From the NCBI GenBank assembly GCA_025362395.1, contig JANYGK010000078.1, positions 1 through 64,000 of the forward strand: 64,000 bases of DNA. The letters run 5' to 3'. Under the pieces are notes generated by a model, which was not told where the DNA came from, did not search any database, and saw only the letters and a list, made by a program, of their open reading frames with translations. This DNA is from Bacteroidota bacterium. Lineage in GTDB: Bacteria > Bacteroidota > Bacteroidia > B-17B0 > Aurantibacillaceae. A program made the position numbers and the translations under genes. Positions 1 through 11,300 of the stretch are shown here, piece by piece; within the stretch, counting starts at the first letter, position 1; each line of letters opens with the position of its first letter.

Positions 1-1
1 T

Positions 2-616
2 GAATATGAAAATGAAAATGAATTTGCCAAAGGAGATATTGTATACCGTGTGCAACTAGGAGCATATAAGAATCGCATCTCTAAAGGGATCTTTAAAAAT
101 GCCGGTAGCAATATATTAGAAATGAAGAGTGATGATGAATACTATCATTACAGTACCAAAGGATTTAAAACGATACAAGGGGCTGCAAACTTAAGAGCCG
201 ACCTCGTACTTGAAGGCTACGGAGATGCGTTTATTACAGCTTACAAAGACGGTAAACGAATTCCGCTAAGTGCTACAAAAGCAACTGTAGAAAGTAAAGA
301 GAAAGAGAACTTAAATGACAATGTTAAATTCAGTTCGGTAGATAAATCACAGATCATGTTTAAAGTACAGTTAGGCGCTTTAAGAAAAGCCGGCGGTAAC
401 GACATGGAAGATAAGAGCAAAGATATTAAGGATGTTGAAAAACAAGGTACAGGCTCAGGGATGATCCGTTACACTTCAGGCTCATACAGCGATTATTCGA
501 AAGCAGATGCCTATCGTAAAGAATTAAACGATAAAGGTTTTGCCGAAGCATTTGTGATAGCCGTATTCAAAGGCGATGTCATCTCTATACAGGAAGCCTT
601 GGAGTTGTTAAAATAA
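2..616 (+). CDS. SPOR-like / hypothetical protein, 5'-truncated by window start
   Basis: Frame is open from base 2 (EYENENEFAKGDIVYRVQLGAYKNRIS...), so the ORF-track start at 50 is probably internal. Two 'VQLGA' SPOR-like segments. Confidence 0.6.
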   Translation, partial: EYENENEFAKGDIVYRVQLGAYKNRISKGIFKNAGSNILEMKSDDEYYHYSTKGFKTIQGAANLRADLVLEGYGDAFITAYKDGKRIPLSATKATVESKEKENLNDNVKFSSVDKSQIMFKVQLGALRKAGGNDMEDKSKDIKDVEKQGTGSGMIRYTSGSYSDYSKADAYRKELNDKGFAEAFVIAVFKGDVISIQEALELLK

Positions 617-771
617 ACATCTGATTAAATTATTTTCGAATAACGGGTTTAATGTTTCAGCCTGCATTATATCGGTATCATTTACCGAATATCGATTCAT
701 TAATTTACCGCTCATCCAAAATATAAGACTCAAAGTAAATAAGTAGTAACTTTATACATTATTAAATTTAA

Positions 772-3291
772 ATGAAATATTACTTTTTTGCGCTTATCCT
801 TTTCTTCTCCCTTATTGTACAAGCCCAGATGCCGGGCATGAGCGGCGGCATGGGAAATATGAAAAACATGAAGGATCCGAAACTTGGCCGTATTTACGGA
901 AAAGTACTGGATGCCAATACAGGCCGGCCGGTCGAATATGCTTCTATACAAGTATTATGGTTTAATAAGGACAGTTTATTAGGCGGTTCTTTAGTTAAAG
1001 AAAACGGTGACTTTGCCGTAGATGGTTTACCTTCTTTCGGACAGGTAAGGGTTCGGATAAAATTTATCGGCTATAAAGATTATTTACAAAAAGTATTTAT
1101 TGTACCACCCGATAAAGTTGACCAGGACCTTGGTAATATTAAATTAGCCGTTGATGATAAATTATTAAGTGAAGTAGATATAATTGCCGAAAAAAGCGCG
1201 GTAGTTTTGTCTATTGATAAACGAACCTATAACGTAGAAAAAGACCTTTCCGTTAAGGGAGGTACTGCCGTAGACGTTATGAAAAACATACCGGGCCTAA
1301 CCGTTGATGCCGATGGCAATGTGCAGTTAAGGAACCAAAGCCCCATGATTTATGTAGACGGAAGGCCTACCACGTTAACGCTTCAGCAAATTCCTGCTGA
1401 CCAGATAGACCGTGTAGAAATTATCACAAACCCTTCCGTTAAATTTGACGCAAGCACAACGGGCGGTGTATTAAATGTGATCATGAAAAAAAACAGCAAG
1501 CCCGGGTATAACGGCATGGTCATGGCTTACGTAGGAACAGGCGACAGATATGGCGGAATGACCAACCTGAATTTAAAAGAAGGAAAATGGAATGTATCCA
1601 TGATGTACTCCTATAACCAGGCGGTAAATAAAACCAAAGGATATACAAGACGCACTCAATTAGACAGCGGTGTAACAACCGGTAATTTTAACCAGGATAA
1701 TTATACACGCATGACAAACCTGTTTAATTTCGGCAGGCTGGGCGTTGATTATAATATTGATAACAGGAATACAATTTCGTTTAACGGAATGATTGTGGGC
1801 GGGCAATTTAAAACCAATGACGAACAAACTTATAGCGCTGATTATTATCAACCTGCATTTTCAATATATGGCACACGGAAAAATGAACAGCAAGCGACAT
1901 TCAAAAATTACAACGGACAAATTCTTTACAAAAAAACATATCCTAAAGTAGGTAAGGAATTAACGGTAGATGCAAATTATAATTACACCGATTCAAAAAA
2001 CGGTTATTTATTTACTACAGTTACAACGCTTGCCAATCCTTTAGTACAACTACCGGTGACCTATCAAAAAAACGACGGGTACAGCAATGCGGGACAGGGC
2101 GTTTTACAATTAGATTATGTTAACCCCATAAGCGAAACAAAAAAATTTGAGGCAGGGTTCAAATCGTATTATAAAAAATCGTTAAGTACCAATGGTACTT
2201 ATTCCGCCACAGGTTCAAGCGACTTGTATACCCGCGACAGTATTATGAGTAACCGTTACGTTATTGATGATGCAATAAACGCGGCATATATAAACTACAG
2301 CGCTAAAACATTTTGGGACATTGGCTACCAAACAGGTTTACGTTTCGAGCAATCGTATTACCGGGGAACCATCGCTGACAAGAACCTGAAATTTTCATAC
2401 AGCTACCCGTCGTCAGGCGACAATATTTTAAAGTCATTATTTCCGGCCATTTACTTTTCTAAAAAATTAAAAAAGAACCAAGAGTTACAACTTAATTTCA
2501 GTCGTAAAATTAACAGGCCTAATTTTTTTCAGTTAATGCCCGTAGTAATGTTTGCCGATAAACAAAATTACCGGATAGGTAATCCACAATTGAAACCTGA
2601 ATTTAAAAACATTGCCGAAGTTAATTATAATAAAATATTATCAAAGGGAAGCTTTCTTTCTTCAGGCTACTTTCGTTATGAAGAGCAGCCGATTACTGAT
2701 GTAGCTTACCCGTCGCAGGCTGACCCTACAGTGTTGGTTAATACAAGTATTAACGGGGACAACAGCATAAGATACGGCTTAGAGAACACGTTTAAATATA
2801 ATTTTTTTAAAAACCTCGACTGGACCATTAATGCAAATGTATATTACATTTATATTAAAGGTATTGTAGTGCCGGGCCAACCGGTAGTTAAGGCAGAAGG
2901 GTATGCCTACAATGCTAAAACAACTATTTCTTATAAATTACCGAAACAGTTTACGTTACAGGTAAACGGAAATTATGAATCACCTAAAATATTACTGCTT
3001 GGTGTAGCTAACCAAATCTATTCTATGGACATTTCTTTAAATAAAATGATCGGCACAAAATGGATCTTCAATGCTACGCTGAGTGATGTATTTAATACAC
3101 GCCGGATGGGAACACATTATGAAACCCCTTATTACATACAGGATCTTTCAAGAAGAAGGGAATCCCGGTATTTTCGCTTCACGGTTACCTACTTATTCGG
3201 AAAAATGGATGCCTCCATATTTAAACGCGGCAAACAGATGAAAGGATTGGGCGGCCAGGAAGGTAACCAGGACGGACTTGATTTTAAATAA
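772..3291 (+). CDS. TonB-dependent receptor / outer membrane beta-barrel protein with CarboxypepD_reg-like N-terminal domain
   Basis: Signal peptide, GRIYGKVLDANTGRPVEYASIQV repeat-like domain, plug motif 'DVMKNIPGLTVDADGNVQLRN', C-terminal beta-barrel. Confidence 0.85.
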   Translation: MKYYFFALILFFSLIVQAQMPGMSGGMGNMKNMKDPKLGRIYGKVLDANTGRPVEYASIQVLWFNKDSLLGGSLVKENGDFAVDGLPSFGQVRVRIKFIGYKDYLQKVFIVPPDKVDQDLGNIKLAVDDKLLSEVDIIAEKSAVVLSIDKRTYNVEKDLSVKGGTAVDVMKNIPGLTVDADGNVQLRNQSPMIYVDGRPTTLTLQQIPADQIDRVEIITNPSVKFDASTTGGVLNVIMKKNSKPGYNGMVMAYVGTGDRYGGMTNLNLKEGKWNVSMMYSYNQAVNKTKGYTRRTQLDSGVTTGNFNQDNYTRMTNLFNFGRLGVDYNIDNRNTISFNGMIVGGQFKTNDEQTYSADYYQPAFSIYGTRKNEQQATFKNYNGQILYKKTYPKVGKELTVDANYNYTDSKNGYLFTTVTTLANPLVQLPVTYQKNDGYSNAGQGVLQLDYVNPISETKKFEAGFKSYYKKSLSTNGTYSATGSSDLYTRDSIMSNRYVIDDAINAAYINYSAKTFWDIGYQTGLRFEQSYYRGTIADKNLKFSYSYPSSGDNILKSLFPAIYFSKKLKKNQELQLNFSRKINRPNFFQLMPVVMFADKQNYRIGNPQLKPEFKNIAEVNYNKILSKGSFLSSGYFRYEEQPITDVAYPSQADPTVLVNTSINGDNSIRYGLENTFKYNFFKNLDWTINANVYYIYIKGIVVPGQPVVKAEGYAYNAKTTISYKLPKQFTLQVNGNYESPKILLLGVANQIYSMDISLNKMIGTKWIFNATLSDVFNTRRMGTHYETPYYIQDLSRRRESRYFRFTVTYLFGKMDASIFKRGKQMKGLGGQEGNQDGLDFK

Positions 3292-3357
3292 GGTTTGATC
3301 CATACAATTAATATTTATTAGCTATCTTAACATCACTATTTTTTAATATACAACCCT

Positions 3358-6324
3358 ATGAATTATTTAAAAGCTTTATTACCGGCCGTATTAGTCATAA
3401 TTTCGGCGAGCACATTTGCTCAAACAAAAAAACCGGTTGCTAAAACTTCGGTTGCAATAACGAACGATGCAAAATCGGTACCTTCTTTAAATTTTGAATA
3501 CGCGTTAAATGATCCGTTCAAAGCCAGGATCTATACTTTAAAAAACGGTTTAAAAGTATATATGACGGTTTATAAAAACGCACCGCGTATACAAACGTAT
3601 ATTGCCGTAAAAGCCGGAAGTAAAAATGACCCCTCAAATGCCACGGGTTTGGCACATTACCTGGAACACATGGTATTTAAAGGAACTGATAAATTTGGGA
3701 CGAAAGATTTTGCAAAAGAATCTGCTGAGATAAATAAAATAGAAAACCTGTATGAGGTATACCGTAATACAAAAGAAGACGGGCTGAGAAAAAAGATATA
3801 TCATGACATTGACAGTATTTCGGGAGTTGCGGCCAAGTATGCCATTGCAAACGAATACGATAAAATGCTGGCGGGTATTGGCGGGCAAGGAACAAACGCC
3901 TACACTTCTTTTGACCAAACGGTATACGTAAACGATATCCCGGCTAACCAAATTGAAAGCTTTTTAAAAATAGAAGCGGAACGCTACAGAAAACCGGTAC
4001 TTCGTTTATTTCACACAGAGCTTGAAGCGGTGTATGAAGAAAAAAACAGGGGGCTTGACAGCGATAACAGCAAACTTTGGGAAGCGGTGTTTGCGGGCTT
4101 ATTCCAAAACCATACTTATGGAACACAAACCACCATTGGAACGATCGACCATTTAAAAAATCCTTCGATGCGTGAAATCATGAAATATTTTAATGCTAAT
4201 TATGTACCTAACAATATGGCCATTTGTTTAAGCGGTGATTTTGACCCGGATGCAACTATTAAAATGATCGATAAATATTTTGGTTCTATGCCTTCGAAAC
4301 CTGTTGAAACTTATACGTTTGAGAAAGAAGCGCCTATTACTAAAAAAGTTGTAAAAGAGATTATAGGACCTGATGCGGCAAACCTTGCTCTGGCATGGCG
4401 TTTTGGAGGCTCAGGAACAAAGGATGCAGATATGATAACACTTATTAATTTATTATTGAGTAACGGACGCGCGGGACTTTTAGACCTGAACCTTAACCAA
4501 CAACAAAAGGTATTAAACAGCGGCGGCTATGCTTATGTGTTAAAAGATTACAGCACCCATATTTTATTCGGCGAACCAAAAGAAGGTCAAAAATTAGAAG
4601 ATGTTGAACAATTAGTGCTATCACAGCTTGAGCTATTAAAAAGCGGTAATTTCCCTGATTGGTTAATGAGTGCTGTAATTACCGACTTAAAATTACAAAA
4701 AACTAAAGAGCTTGAAAGCAACCAATCACGCGCGTCGGCTTTTGTAGATGCTTTTGTAAACGATACTAAATGGCAACAACAAGTTAATACGATAGAGCGT
4801 TTATCTAAAATTACCAAACAGGAAATCATGGACTTTGTGAATGCAAATTATAATGCCGTTAATTATGTGGTAGTATATAAACGTGTTGGTGAGGATACTA
4901 ATATTCAAAAAGTAGAAAAGCCTTCTATTACACCTGTGGAGGTGAACAAAGATGATCAGTCACCGTTTGTAAAAAACATTTTATCGAATGTACCGTCTGA
5001 TATACAACCTAAGTTTATTGATTATGATAAAGACATTGTGAAAACAACCATGAATGGTAATGTTCGTTTACTTTATAATCAAAATACAGAGAACCAGTTA
5101 TTCGAACTGTACTATGTATTTGATATGGGAACCAATAATGATAAATCGTTGCCTGTAGCTATTGATTATATCCCTTATTTAGGAACTTCCAAAATGAGCC
5201 CCGCGGAAGTGCAGCAGGAATTTTATAAATTAGGTTGCTCCTTTAATGTGTTTAATTCAGACAATGAAACATGGGTTAGCCTTTCAGGATTAAACGAGAA
5301 TTTTGATAGAGCCACCGGACTTTTTGAAAGTTTATTAAACGATCCTAAAATTGAGGATACTGCATTAAAGAATTTAATTTCTGACATCTTAAAAAAACGC
5401 AGTGATGCTAAACAGGACAAACGTACCATCCTACAAAAAATGATGGTAAGCTATGCTAAATACGGCGCCATAAATCCCGCAACTAATATTTTATCGGAAG
5501 AAGAATTAACCAAATTACAGCCTGCACAAATAGCAAGCTTAATTAAATCGTTAACGACGTACGATCATAAAATTTTATACTATGGCCCAAAATTAGTAGG
5601 CGATGTAAAAGAGTCTTTAAATAAAAACCACATAGTGTCTGCGGGCGGCTTAAAACCTGTACCCGCGGCGGTTAACTTTGCCCCGCTTAAATTAAACAAT
5701 ACAGTATACGTGGTTGACTATGATATGAAGCAGGCTGAGATCGTAATATTAACCGAAGGTGATATGTACACCGCGGCAAGCGCTCCCATAATAAGTATGT
5801 ACAATGAATATTTTGGCGGGGGCATGAGTTCTGTAGTATTCCAGGATTTGAGAGAATCGAAAGCATTAGCTTACTCTTGCTATTCTACTTACAGAAGCCC
5901 GCGCGATCCTAAATTACCCGCTTATAATTTTTCTTACATCGGGTCGCAGGCTGATAAATTACCGGAAGCATTGGCTGGCATGACAAGCTTGCTGAACAAT
6001 GTTCCTAAATCTGATATTTCGTTTGGCGCGGCTAAAGAAGCCATTTTACAAAATATAAAAACAGACCGGATAGACAAAGGAAATATTTTATTTAATTATA
6101 TCAACGCGGAAAAATTTGGTTTAAAAACAGATATCCGTAAAGATATTTACACTAAAGTAAACACGATGAGCTTTAAGGATGTAAAAGCTTTTCAGGATGC
6201 CAAAATTAAAAACAAAGCGGCAGCCATTTTAATATTGGGAAAAAAAGATAATCTCAACATTAAAACGCTTGAGAAATATGGTACTATCAAGTATCTGTCT
6301 TTAAAAGACGTGTTCGGGTACTAA
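3358..6324 (+). CDS. M16 family zinc metallopeptidase (two-domain, secreted)
   Basis: Signal peptide; inverted zinc motif HYLEH in 'GLAHYLEHMVFKGT'; second M16-like half. Confidence 0.9.
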   Translation: MNYLKALLPAVLVIISASTFAQTKKPVAKTSVAITNDAKSVPSLNFEYALNDPFKARIYTLKNGLKVYMTVYKNAPRIQTYIAVKAGSKNDPSNATGLAHYLEHMVFKGTDKFGTKDFAKESAEINKIENLYEVYRNTKEDGLRKKIYHDIDSISGVAAKYAIANEYDKMLAGIGGQGTNAYTSFDQTVYVNDIPANQIESFLKIEAERYRKPVLRLFHTELEAVYEEKNRGLDSDNSKLWEAVFAGLFQNHTYGTQTTIGTIDHLKNPSMREIMKYFNANYVPNNMAICLSGDFDPDATIKMIDKYFGSMPSKPVETYTFEKEAPITKKVVKEIIGPDAANLALAWRFGGSGTKDADMITLINLLLSNGRAGLLDLNLNQQQKVLNSGGYAYVLKDYSTHILFGEPKEGQKLEDVEQLVLSQLELLKSGNFPDWLMSAVITDLKLQKTKELESNQSRASAFVDAFVNDTKWQQQVNTIERLSKITKQEIMDFVNANYNAVNYVVVYKRVGEDTNIQKVEKPSITPVEVNKDDQSPFVKNILSNVPSDIQPKFIDYDKDIVKTTMNGNVRLLYNQNTENQLFELYYVFDMGTNNDKSLPVAIDYIPYLGTSKMSPAEVQQEFYKLGCSFNVFNSDNETWVSLSGLNENFDRATGLFESLLNDPKIEDTALKNLISDILKKRSDAKQDKRTILQKMMVSYAKYGAINPATNILSEEELTKLQPAQIASLIKSLTTYDHKILYYGPKLVGDVKESLNKNHIVSAGGLKPVPAAVNFAPLKLNNTVYVVDYDMKQAEIVILTEGDMYTAASAPIISMYNEYFGGGMSSVVFQDLRESKALAYSCYSTYRSPRDPKLPAYNFSYIGSQADKLPEALAGMTSLLNNVPKSDISFGAAKEAILQNIKTDRIDKGNILFNYINAEKFGLKTDIRKDIYTKVNTMSFKDVKAFQDAKIKNKAAAILILGKKDNLNIKTLEKYGTIKYLSLKDVFGY

Positions 6325-6325
6325 G

Positions 6326-6360
6326 TAAAAAACCTCCGCTGATTTAGCGGAGGTTTTTTT
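6326..6360 (+). terminator. Rho-independent terminator
   Basis: aaaaaacctccgct-gattt-agcggaggttttttt, immediately after the M16 stop codon. Confidence 0.85.
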
Positions 6361-6362
6361 AT

Positions 6363-6746
6363 CTATATATACTGTGTCAGCCATTTTCTTGCCTTCTCAT
6401 CGTCTGAAAAATACCTCATAGGAACTGGCTGCGTTTTTAACTTAAATAATATATTCATGATTAGTTTCGAAAACCAAAGCTTCGAAACCAGCGCTATAGC
6501 TGTGTAAGGTATTGGCAATTGCTCCTTAAAAAATTCATGCGTTTCATTATCCTCAACAGACGGGTTATTTAAATAAATAAGTAAAGGAACCGGCTTGTTA
6601 GCTGTTATTTTTTTAATTAAAGCAATATTCTCCGTAATGTTTTTAATAGTACGTTTCGGGCTCTTAGAATACGAATATAAAATTCCACCGGTTAACCGGT
6701 AATCCGCTATCTCTCCTTTTATAAGCTCTGTGTTATGTGAAATCAT
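6363..6746 (-). CDS. Hypothetical protein (STAS/SpoIIAA-like fold possible)
   Basis: 127-aa ORF with coding-like composition; weak family impression only. Confidence 0.55.
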   Translation of the reverse strand: MISHNTELIKGEIADYRLTGGILYSYSKSPKRTIKNITENIALIKKITANKPVPLLIYLNNPSVEDNETHEFFKEQLPIPYTAIALVSKLWFSKLIMNILFKLKTQPVPMRYFSDDEKARKWLTQYI

Positions 6747-6859
6747 TTATTTTTGTTGATCATTATACTCATAACAAAACTAATTAATTTAAAGGATGTT
6801 ATTGTAGAATAATGTAGGATTATTTACATCGATACTAGATCGCCCCTACGAAGCCTGTT

Positions 6860-7041
6860 AATTATTTTAATACGGGTTTATAAACAGAGCTGCACCTGTA
6901 GAGCACCCGATTAATTTTATTTTTTCTTTACCGGTAGAGGTACTCTGTAATACTCAATGTATCTTTTCTCACCGGTGTTTCCAATGATGTGCCAATGTGT
7001 TCATAGCCGATAATATCGGATGTTCCTATGCCGGTATTCAT
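6860..7041 (-). pseudogene. Probable folE (GTP cyclohydrolase I) N-terminal remnant
   Basis: ATG overlaps the sigma-factor stop (ATGA). Translates MNTGIGTSDIIGYEHIGTSLETPVRKDTLSITEYLYR*; an adjacent frame continues GKEKIKLIGCSTG. Resembles the Bacteroidota FolE N-terminus (HIGTSxETPLRKDAFxLSDEEKIKLI). Confidence 0.4.
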
Positions 7042-7703
7042 TTGTTTAAATTTTTTATTTTAGTCATCACATTATTTACTATCGCATCGCAGTATACAAG
7101 ATTGAACTCATAAATATCTTCTGCTGTATACGATTTTTCTATTTCTTTTCTAAGCATTGTCTTTGCTCTGTTAAGCCTTACTTTAACATTTGCTTCACTG
7201 ATGCTCAATGCTTCTGCGGTTTCCGATAAATTAAGTCCGTTAATTTCTCTTAAAGAAAAAACCATTCTATAATCTACCGGTACTTTTTGCAAGGCATTTT
7301 CAATAATAAAGCTTAATTCTCGGTTTATAATCGTTTTGTTTGTATCGGTTTGTCGGGGGCTTGAAAACATGGGAATTGATTTATCATTGATCTTAGTTAC
7401 AACTTCATTTTTAAAGTTAAATTTTTGTTGTTTTCTAAAACAGTTATTCAACATTATTTTTATGATCCAGGTTTTGAATGAGGCGCGATTTTCAAATTTC
7501 GCTAAGTTAGTATAAGCATCCATAAATGTGTCTTGCATCAGGTCTTGCGTATCCTCATGATCATAATTATAAGACCTGCCGACTTTATATAATACCGGGT
7601 TATTTCTGCGAATCAAAATTTCAAACAACGCAACTTCCCCGCCAATAATTTTTTGTATGATCTCTGCGTCAGGGTATTGTTCGAACGTATTCTTATTTTC
7701 CAT
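7038..7703 (-). CDS. ECF-type RNA polymerase sigma factor
   Basis: Sigma-70 region 2 ('DLMQDTFMDAYTNLAKFENRASFKTWIIKIMLNNCF') and region 4 ('LSETAEALSISEANVKVRLNRAKTMLRKEI'). Confidence 0.92.
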   Translation of the reverse strand: MENKNTFEQYPDAEIIQKIIGGEVALFEILIRRNNPVLYKVGRSYNYDHEDTQDLMQDTFMDAYTNLAKFENRASFKTWIIKIMLNNCFRKQQKFNFKNEVVTKINDKSIPMFSSPRQTDTNKTIINRELSFIIENALQKVPVDYRMVFSLREINGLNLSETAEALSISEANVKVRLNRAKTMLRKEIEKSYTAEDIYEFNLVYCDAIVNNVMTKIKNLNK

Positions 7704-7805
7704 ATTGTAAATTTATGTGTTTCCGTATTGCTTCTTAATTAAAATTTGTCGGGGCTGCAGGCAAAATCCTGTAAACTGCTTTGCCGCACCCCGATAAATT
7801 ATGGG

Positions 7806-8186
7806 TTAAACAATCTTTGAAATTCGTGCCATAGAAAATGCGCCTATTGCCATTACAAGATCACGCACTGCAACGTCCAAATAATTTCCGCCGGCCAATA
7901 ATGTAAGAGCTATCAGTGTAAGCCACGCTGCTACTATAAACCCGCCTATTGCAGGCCTTGTCAATACAATTAAGCCCGCTATGATCTCAATTAATCCCAC
8001 AATCATCATAAATGCATGCGGAGCAAACGGTAGCATATGTGCAAGACTCGGATTAATGTAGTTTTCCCAATTGGTCAGCAGATTTGTAAATTTATCAGTG
8101 CCCGCAACGATCGGCACTATCCCAAAAGTTAGTTTTAATAAATTGAATGTTGATCTAATCGTTTGACTTGAAGTTGTTGTTTCCAT
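7806..8186 (-). CDS. DoxX-like integral membrane protein
   Basis: 126 aa, about four TM helices, DoxX-like layout. Confidence 0.55.
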   Translation of the reverse strand: METTTSSQTIRSTFNLLKLTFGIVPIVAGTDKFTNLLTNWENYINPSLAHMLPFAPHAFMMIVGLIEIIAGLIVLTRPAIGGFIVAAWLTLIALTLLAGGNYLDVAVRDLVMAIGAFSMARISKIV

Positions 8187-8298
8187 TTCGATTGTTTAGT
8201 TGGTTTATACTATTATAGAGTATGCGACAACCTGAAAGGTTACAAAAGATGATTAAGTTTTAAAGATTAATTTCACTTGTTACTTCATTTCAATCCAA

Positions 8299-8335
8299 TA
8301 AAAAGCCCGTGACCATAACGATCACGGGCTTTTAC
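8299..8335 (-). terminator. Bidirectional-looking intrinsic terminator
   Basis: aaaagcccgtga-ccataacga-tcacgggctttt, downstream of the minus-strand gene at 8355. Confidence 0.75.
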
Positions 8336-8354
8336 TATTAGGGGCTAATTACTT

Positions 8355-11300
8355 TTATTCTTTTATAATACGACGTACAGTTTGCTTGTTAGCAGATACA
8401 ATTCTGAGTGTATATATTCCTTTCGCTAAGTTATCAATATACACTGTAGTTGCAGCATCCATTACTTTTTGACTGATCACCATTTTACCGATCGCGTCAT
8501 ATAACTCAATCGTAGAATTACCTGTTAAGCCTGTAGCCAATTTGACGGTTACTGTTTCTTTGGCCGGGTTAGGAAAAACAACTAATTCGCCGTTGCTTAA
8601 CTCTTCTATTCCTGTACATACCTGCACAGTTTCTACTAGAGTTGCGGAACCCGTGCAGTTGTTAGCGTTTGTGTAGCTGTACATTAATGTAAAAGTTCCG
8701 GCTCCTGATATGGAAGGATTAAATATATTGCCGCTTACTCCCTGTCCCGCATATGTTCCACCCGATGGCACGCCTGCCAAGGTTACCGGCGCACTGTTTA
8801 CGCAAGTCTTATCTGTTGATGATGTTAAGCTTACACTCGGTAAAGGACTTACTGTTACTGTAGCGGTTTGTAAAGCTTGCGTAGCACATCCGCTCATATT
8901 ACCCGTAACTGTATAAACAGTAGTTGCAGACGGTGATACAGATAAGGAAGCGTTGTTAGAACCGGTGTTCCATGTATATGTTGTGACCCCGCTTGCGGAT
9001 AATATAGCGGAAGAACCCGCGCATAAGGACGCTGAACTAACTGTAATGACAGGCGCACTTGTAACGGTTACACCGGTTGTATTTGATTTAACACAACCTG
9101 CCGCTGAAGTACCGATAACCGTATATGTTGTATTGGAAGCAGGCGATACAGATAAGCTTGAACCTGTAGCACCTGTATTCCATGTGTACGTGGAAGCACC
9201 TGAAGCTGTTAAGTTAGCGGTTGAACCCGAACAAATAGTTGCTGAGCTTACATTAACCGAAGGCAATGCGTTAACCGTTACATTAGCCACAACTGTTTTA
9301 GCGCAACCTGCTGCATCAGTGCCTGTAACCGAGTAAGTTGTATTGCCTGTAGGTGAAACAGACAGTGCTGCTCCTGTAGCACCTGTGTTCCATAAGTAAG
9401 TAGCAGCTCCTGCAGAAGTTAGAGCAGCAGTTGAACCTGAACAAATAGTAGCAGAGTTAACTGTTACATTTGGTGATGTATTTACGGTAACATTAGCAGT
9501 TATTGTTTTTACGCAACCCGCAGCGTTAGTGCCTGTAACCGAATAAACCGTAGTTGTTGTTGGAGATACAGATAAAGCAGGGCCTGTAGCGCCGGTGTTC
9601 CATAAATAAGTGGAAGCACCTGCCGACGTTAAGGTGGCCGCAGCCCCTGAACAAATAGTTGCTGAGTTAGCCGTAACGTTAGGAATAGCGTTAACCGTTA
9701 CCGTAGCTGTTTTTATTGCCGTTGCGGCGCAACCCGTTAAATTACCCGAAACAGTGTAAACAGTGGTACCGGTAGGCGTTACATTATATGAAGCTGTATT
9801 AGGCCCTGATGTCCATGTATAAGAAGTTACCCCGCTTGCGGATAATACTGCCGATGAGCCTGCGCAAACCGTTGCAGAGGTTAACGAAATAACCGGCGCA
9901 CTGCCTACAATAATAGAACCTGTGGCTGTTTTAACACAACCCGTTGCCGATGTTCCGGTAACCGTATAGTTTGTATTACCCGTGGGGCTTGCGGTTATAT
10001 TAGCGCCTGTGGCTCCTGTACTCCATAAGTAAGTGTTTGCACCGCTTGCACTTAATGTACCGGTAGAACCCGTGCATATTGTACTGGAAATAATTGATGT
10101 TGGAGGCAGCGCGTTAACCGTTACTGTAGTAGTTTGTGTATTAATACAAGCGTTAGAACCCGTTGCCGTAACCGTATATATAGTTGTAGATGTTGGTGTA
10201 ACAGTATAACCTGCTGTAGAAGGGCCGCCTGACCACGTATATGTAGATGCCCCGCTTGCCATAATAACTGTGCCACTGCCGGCACATACTACAGCCCCTG
10301 TAGCTGCTACCGTAGGTAAGGCCTTAACGGTTATAGTTCCTGTAGCAACATTTGTACAGCTTAAGGCAGATGTACCGATTACCGAATAAACTGTGGTAGA
10401 AGCAGGTGAAGCCGTAATGGCTGCGGTGCTTCCTCCTGTGTTCCATAAGTATGCAGAAGCCCCCGACGCCGTAATAGTTGCTGTAGTACCCGAACATACT
10501 GTTGAAGAAGCTACAGAAACAGTTGGCAAAGGATTAACTGTAAGCGTTTTAGTATATGGCGTACTTGTTCCACCGGCGTTTGTGGCTGTTAAAGTTATGG
10601 TGTAGGTTCCGCTTGCAGCATAAGTTATACTCGGGTTTTGGGAAGCGGATGTTGCCGGGCTTGCCCCGGGCATTGTCCATGACCAACTTGTAGGCGAATT
10701 AGCGGACTGATCGGTAAGCGCTACAGTAGTTCCCGGGCATTGTGCCGGTATGCTTGCAATACTTGCTGTTGGTGCAACTGCCGTAGTTGTAGCAGTATTG
10801 GTAACATTGATATTATCTAAATATACATAATTGCCCCATGCGCTGCGCGATTCAAATTTAATATACACGCTCGATAAGCCCGCGTAAGGTGCTAAGCTTA
10901 AGCTGTCCCTACGCCATTGTGCGTTGGATGTAGGCGTATAGGCTGCTCCTAATGTGCCCGTGCCGGTTGCCAGCTGAGTGCCTCCTTTTGAATATAAACG
11001 CGTCCAAGTGCTGCCGCAATCAGAAGAGAGATAAACATTTAATGAATCGGCTGATGTAGTACTGTAAAGTTTATAGGATACATCAAATTTTAATTTTGTG
11101 GTAGAGTTTGCTGTAACAAGGCTTATAGCAGGGGAGCGTAATGCATCCAGCTGTCCGGTGATATCAATGGTTGAGCCCGAATAATTATCCATTCTTGCGC
11201 AGGCAGTAGTGGTTGGCGCAACAGGAATACCGGTTGCAGTAGCAAACCTTGCCCAGTTGTTGGCTGCGTTTAAAGTATTACTTGCCGTTTGAATCCAACC

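Noticed and set aside
730-951. 73-aa minus-strand ORF
   Set aside because: Overlaps the signal-peptide region of the well-supported TonB receptor.
3634-5429. Minus-strand ORFs inside the M16 peptidase
   Set aside because: Antisense artefacts of a strong CDS.
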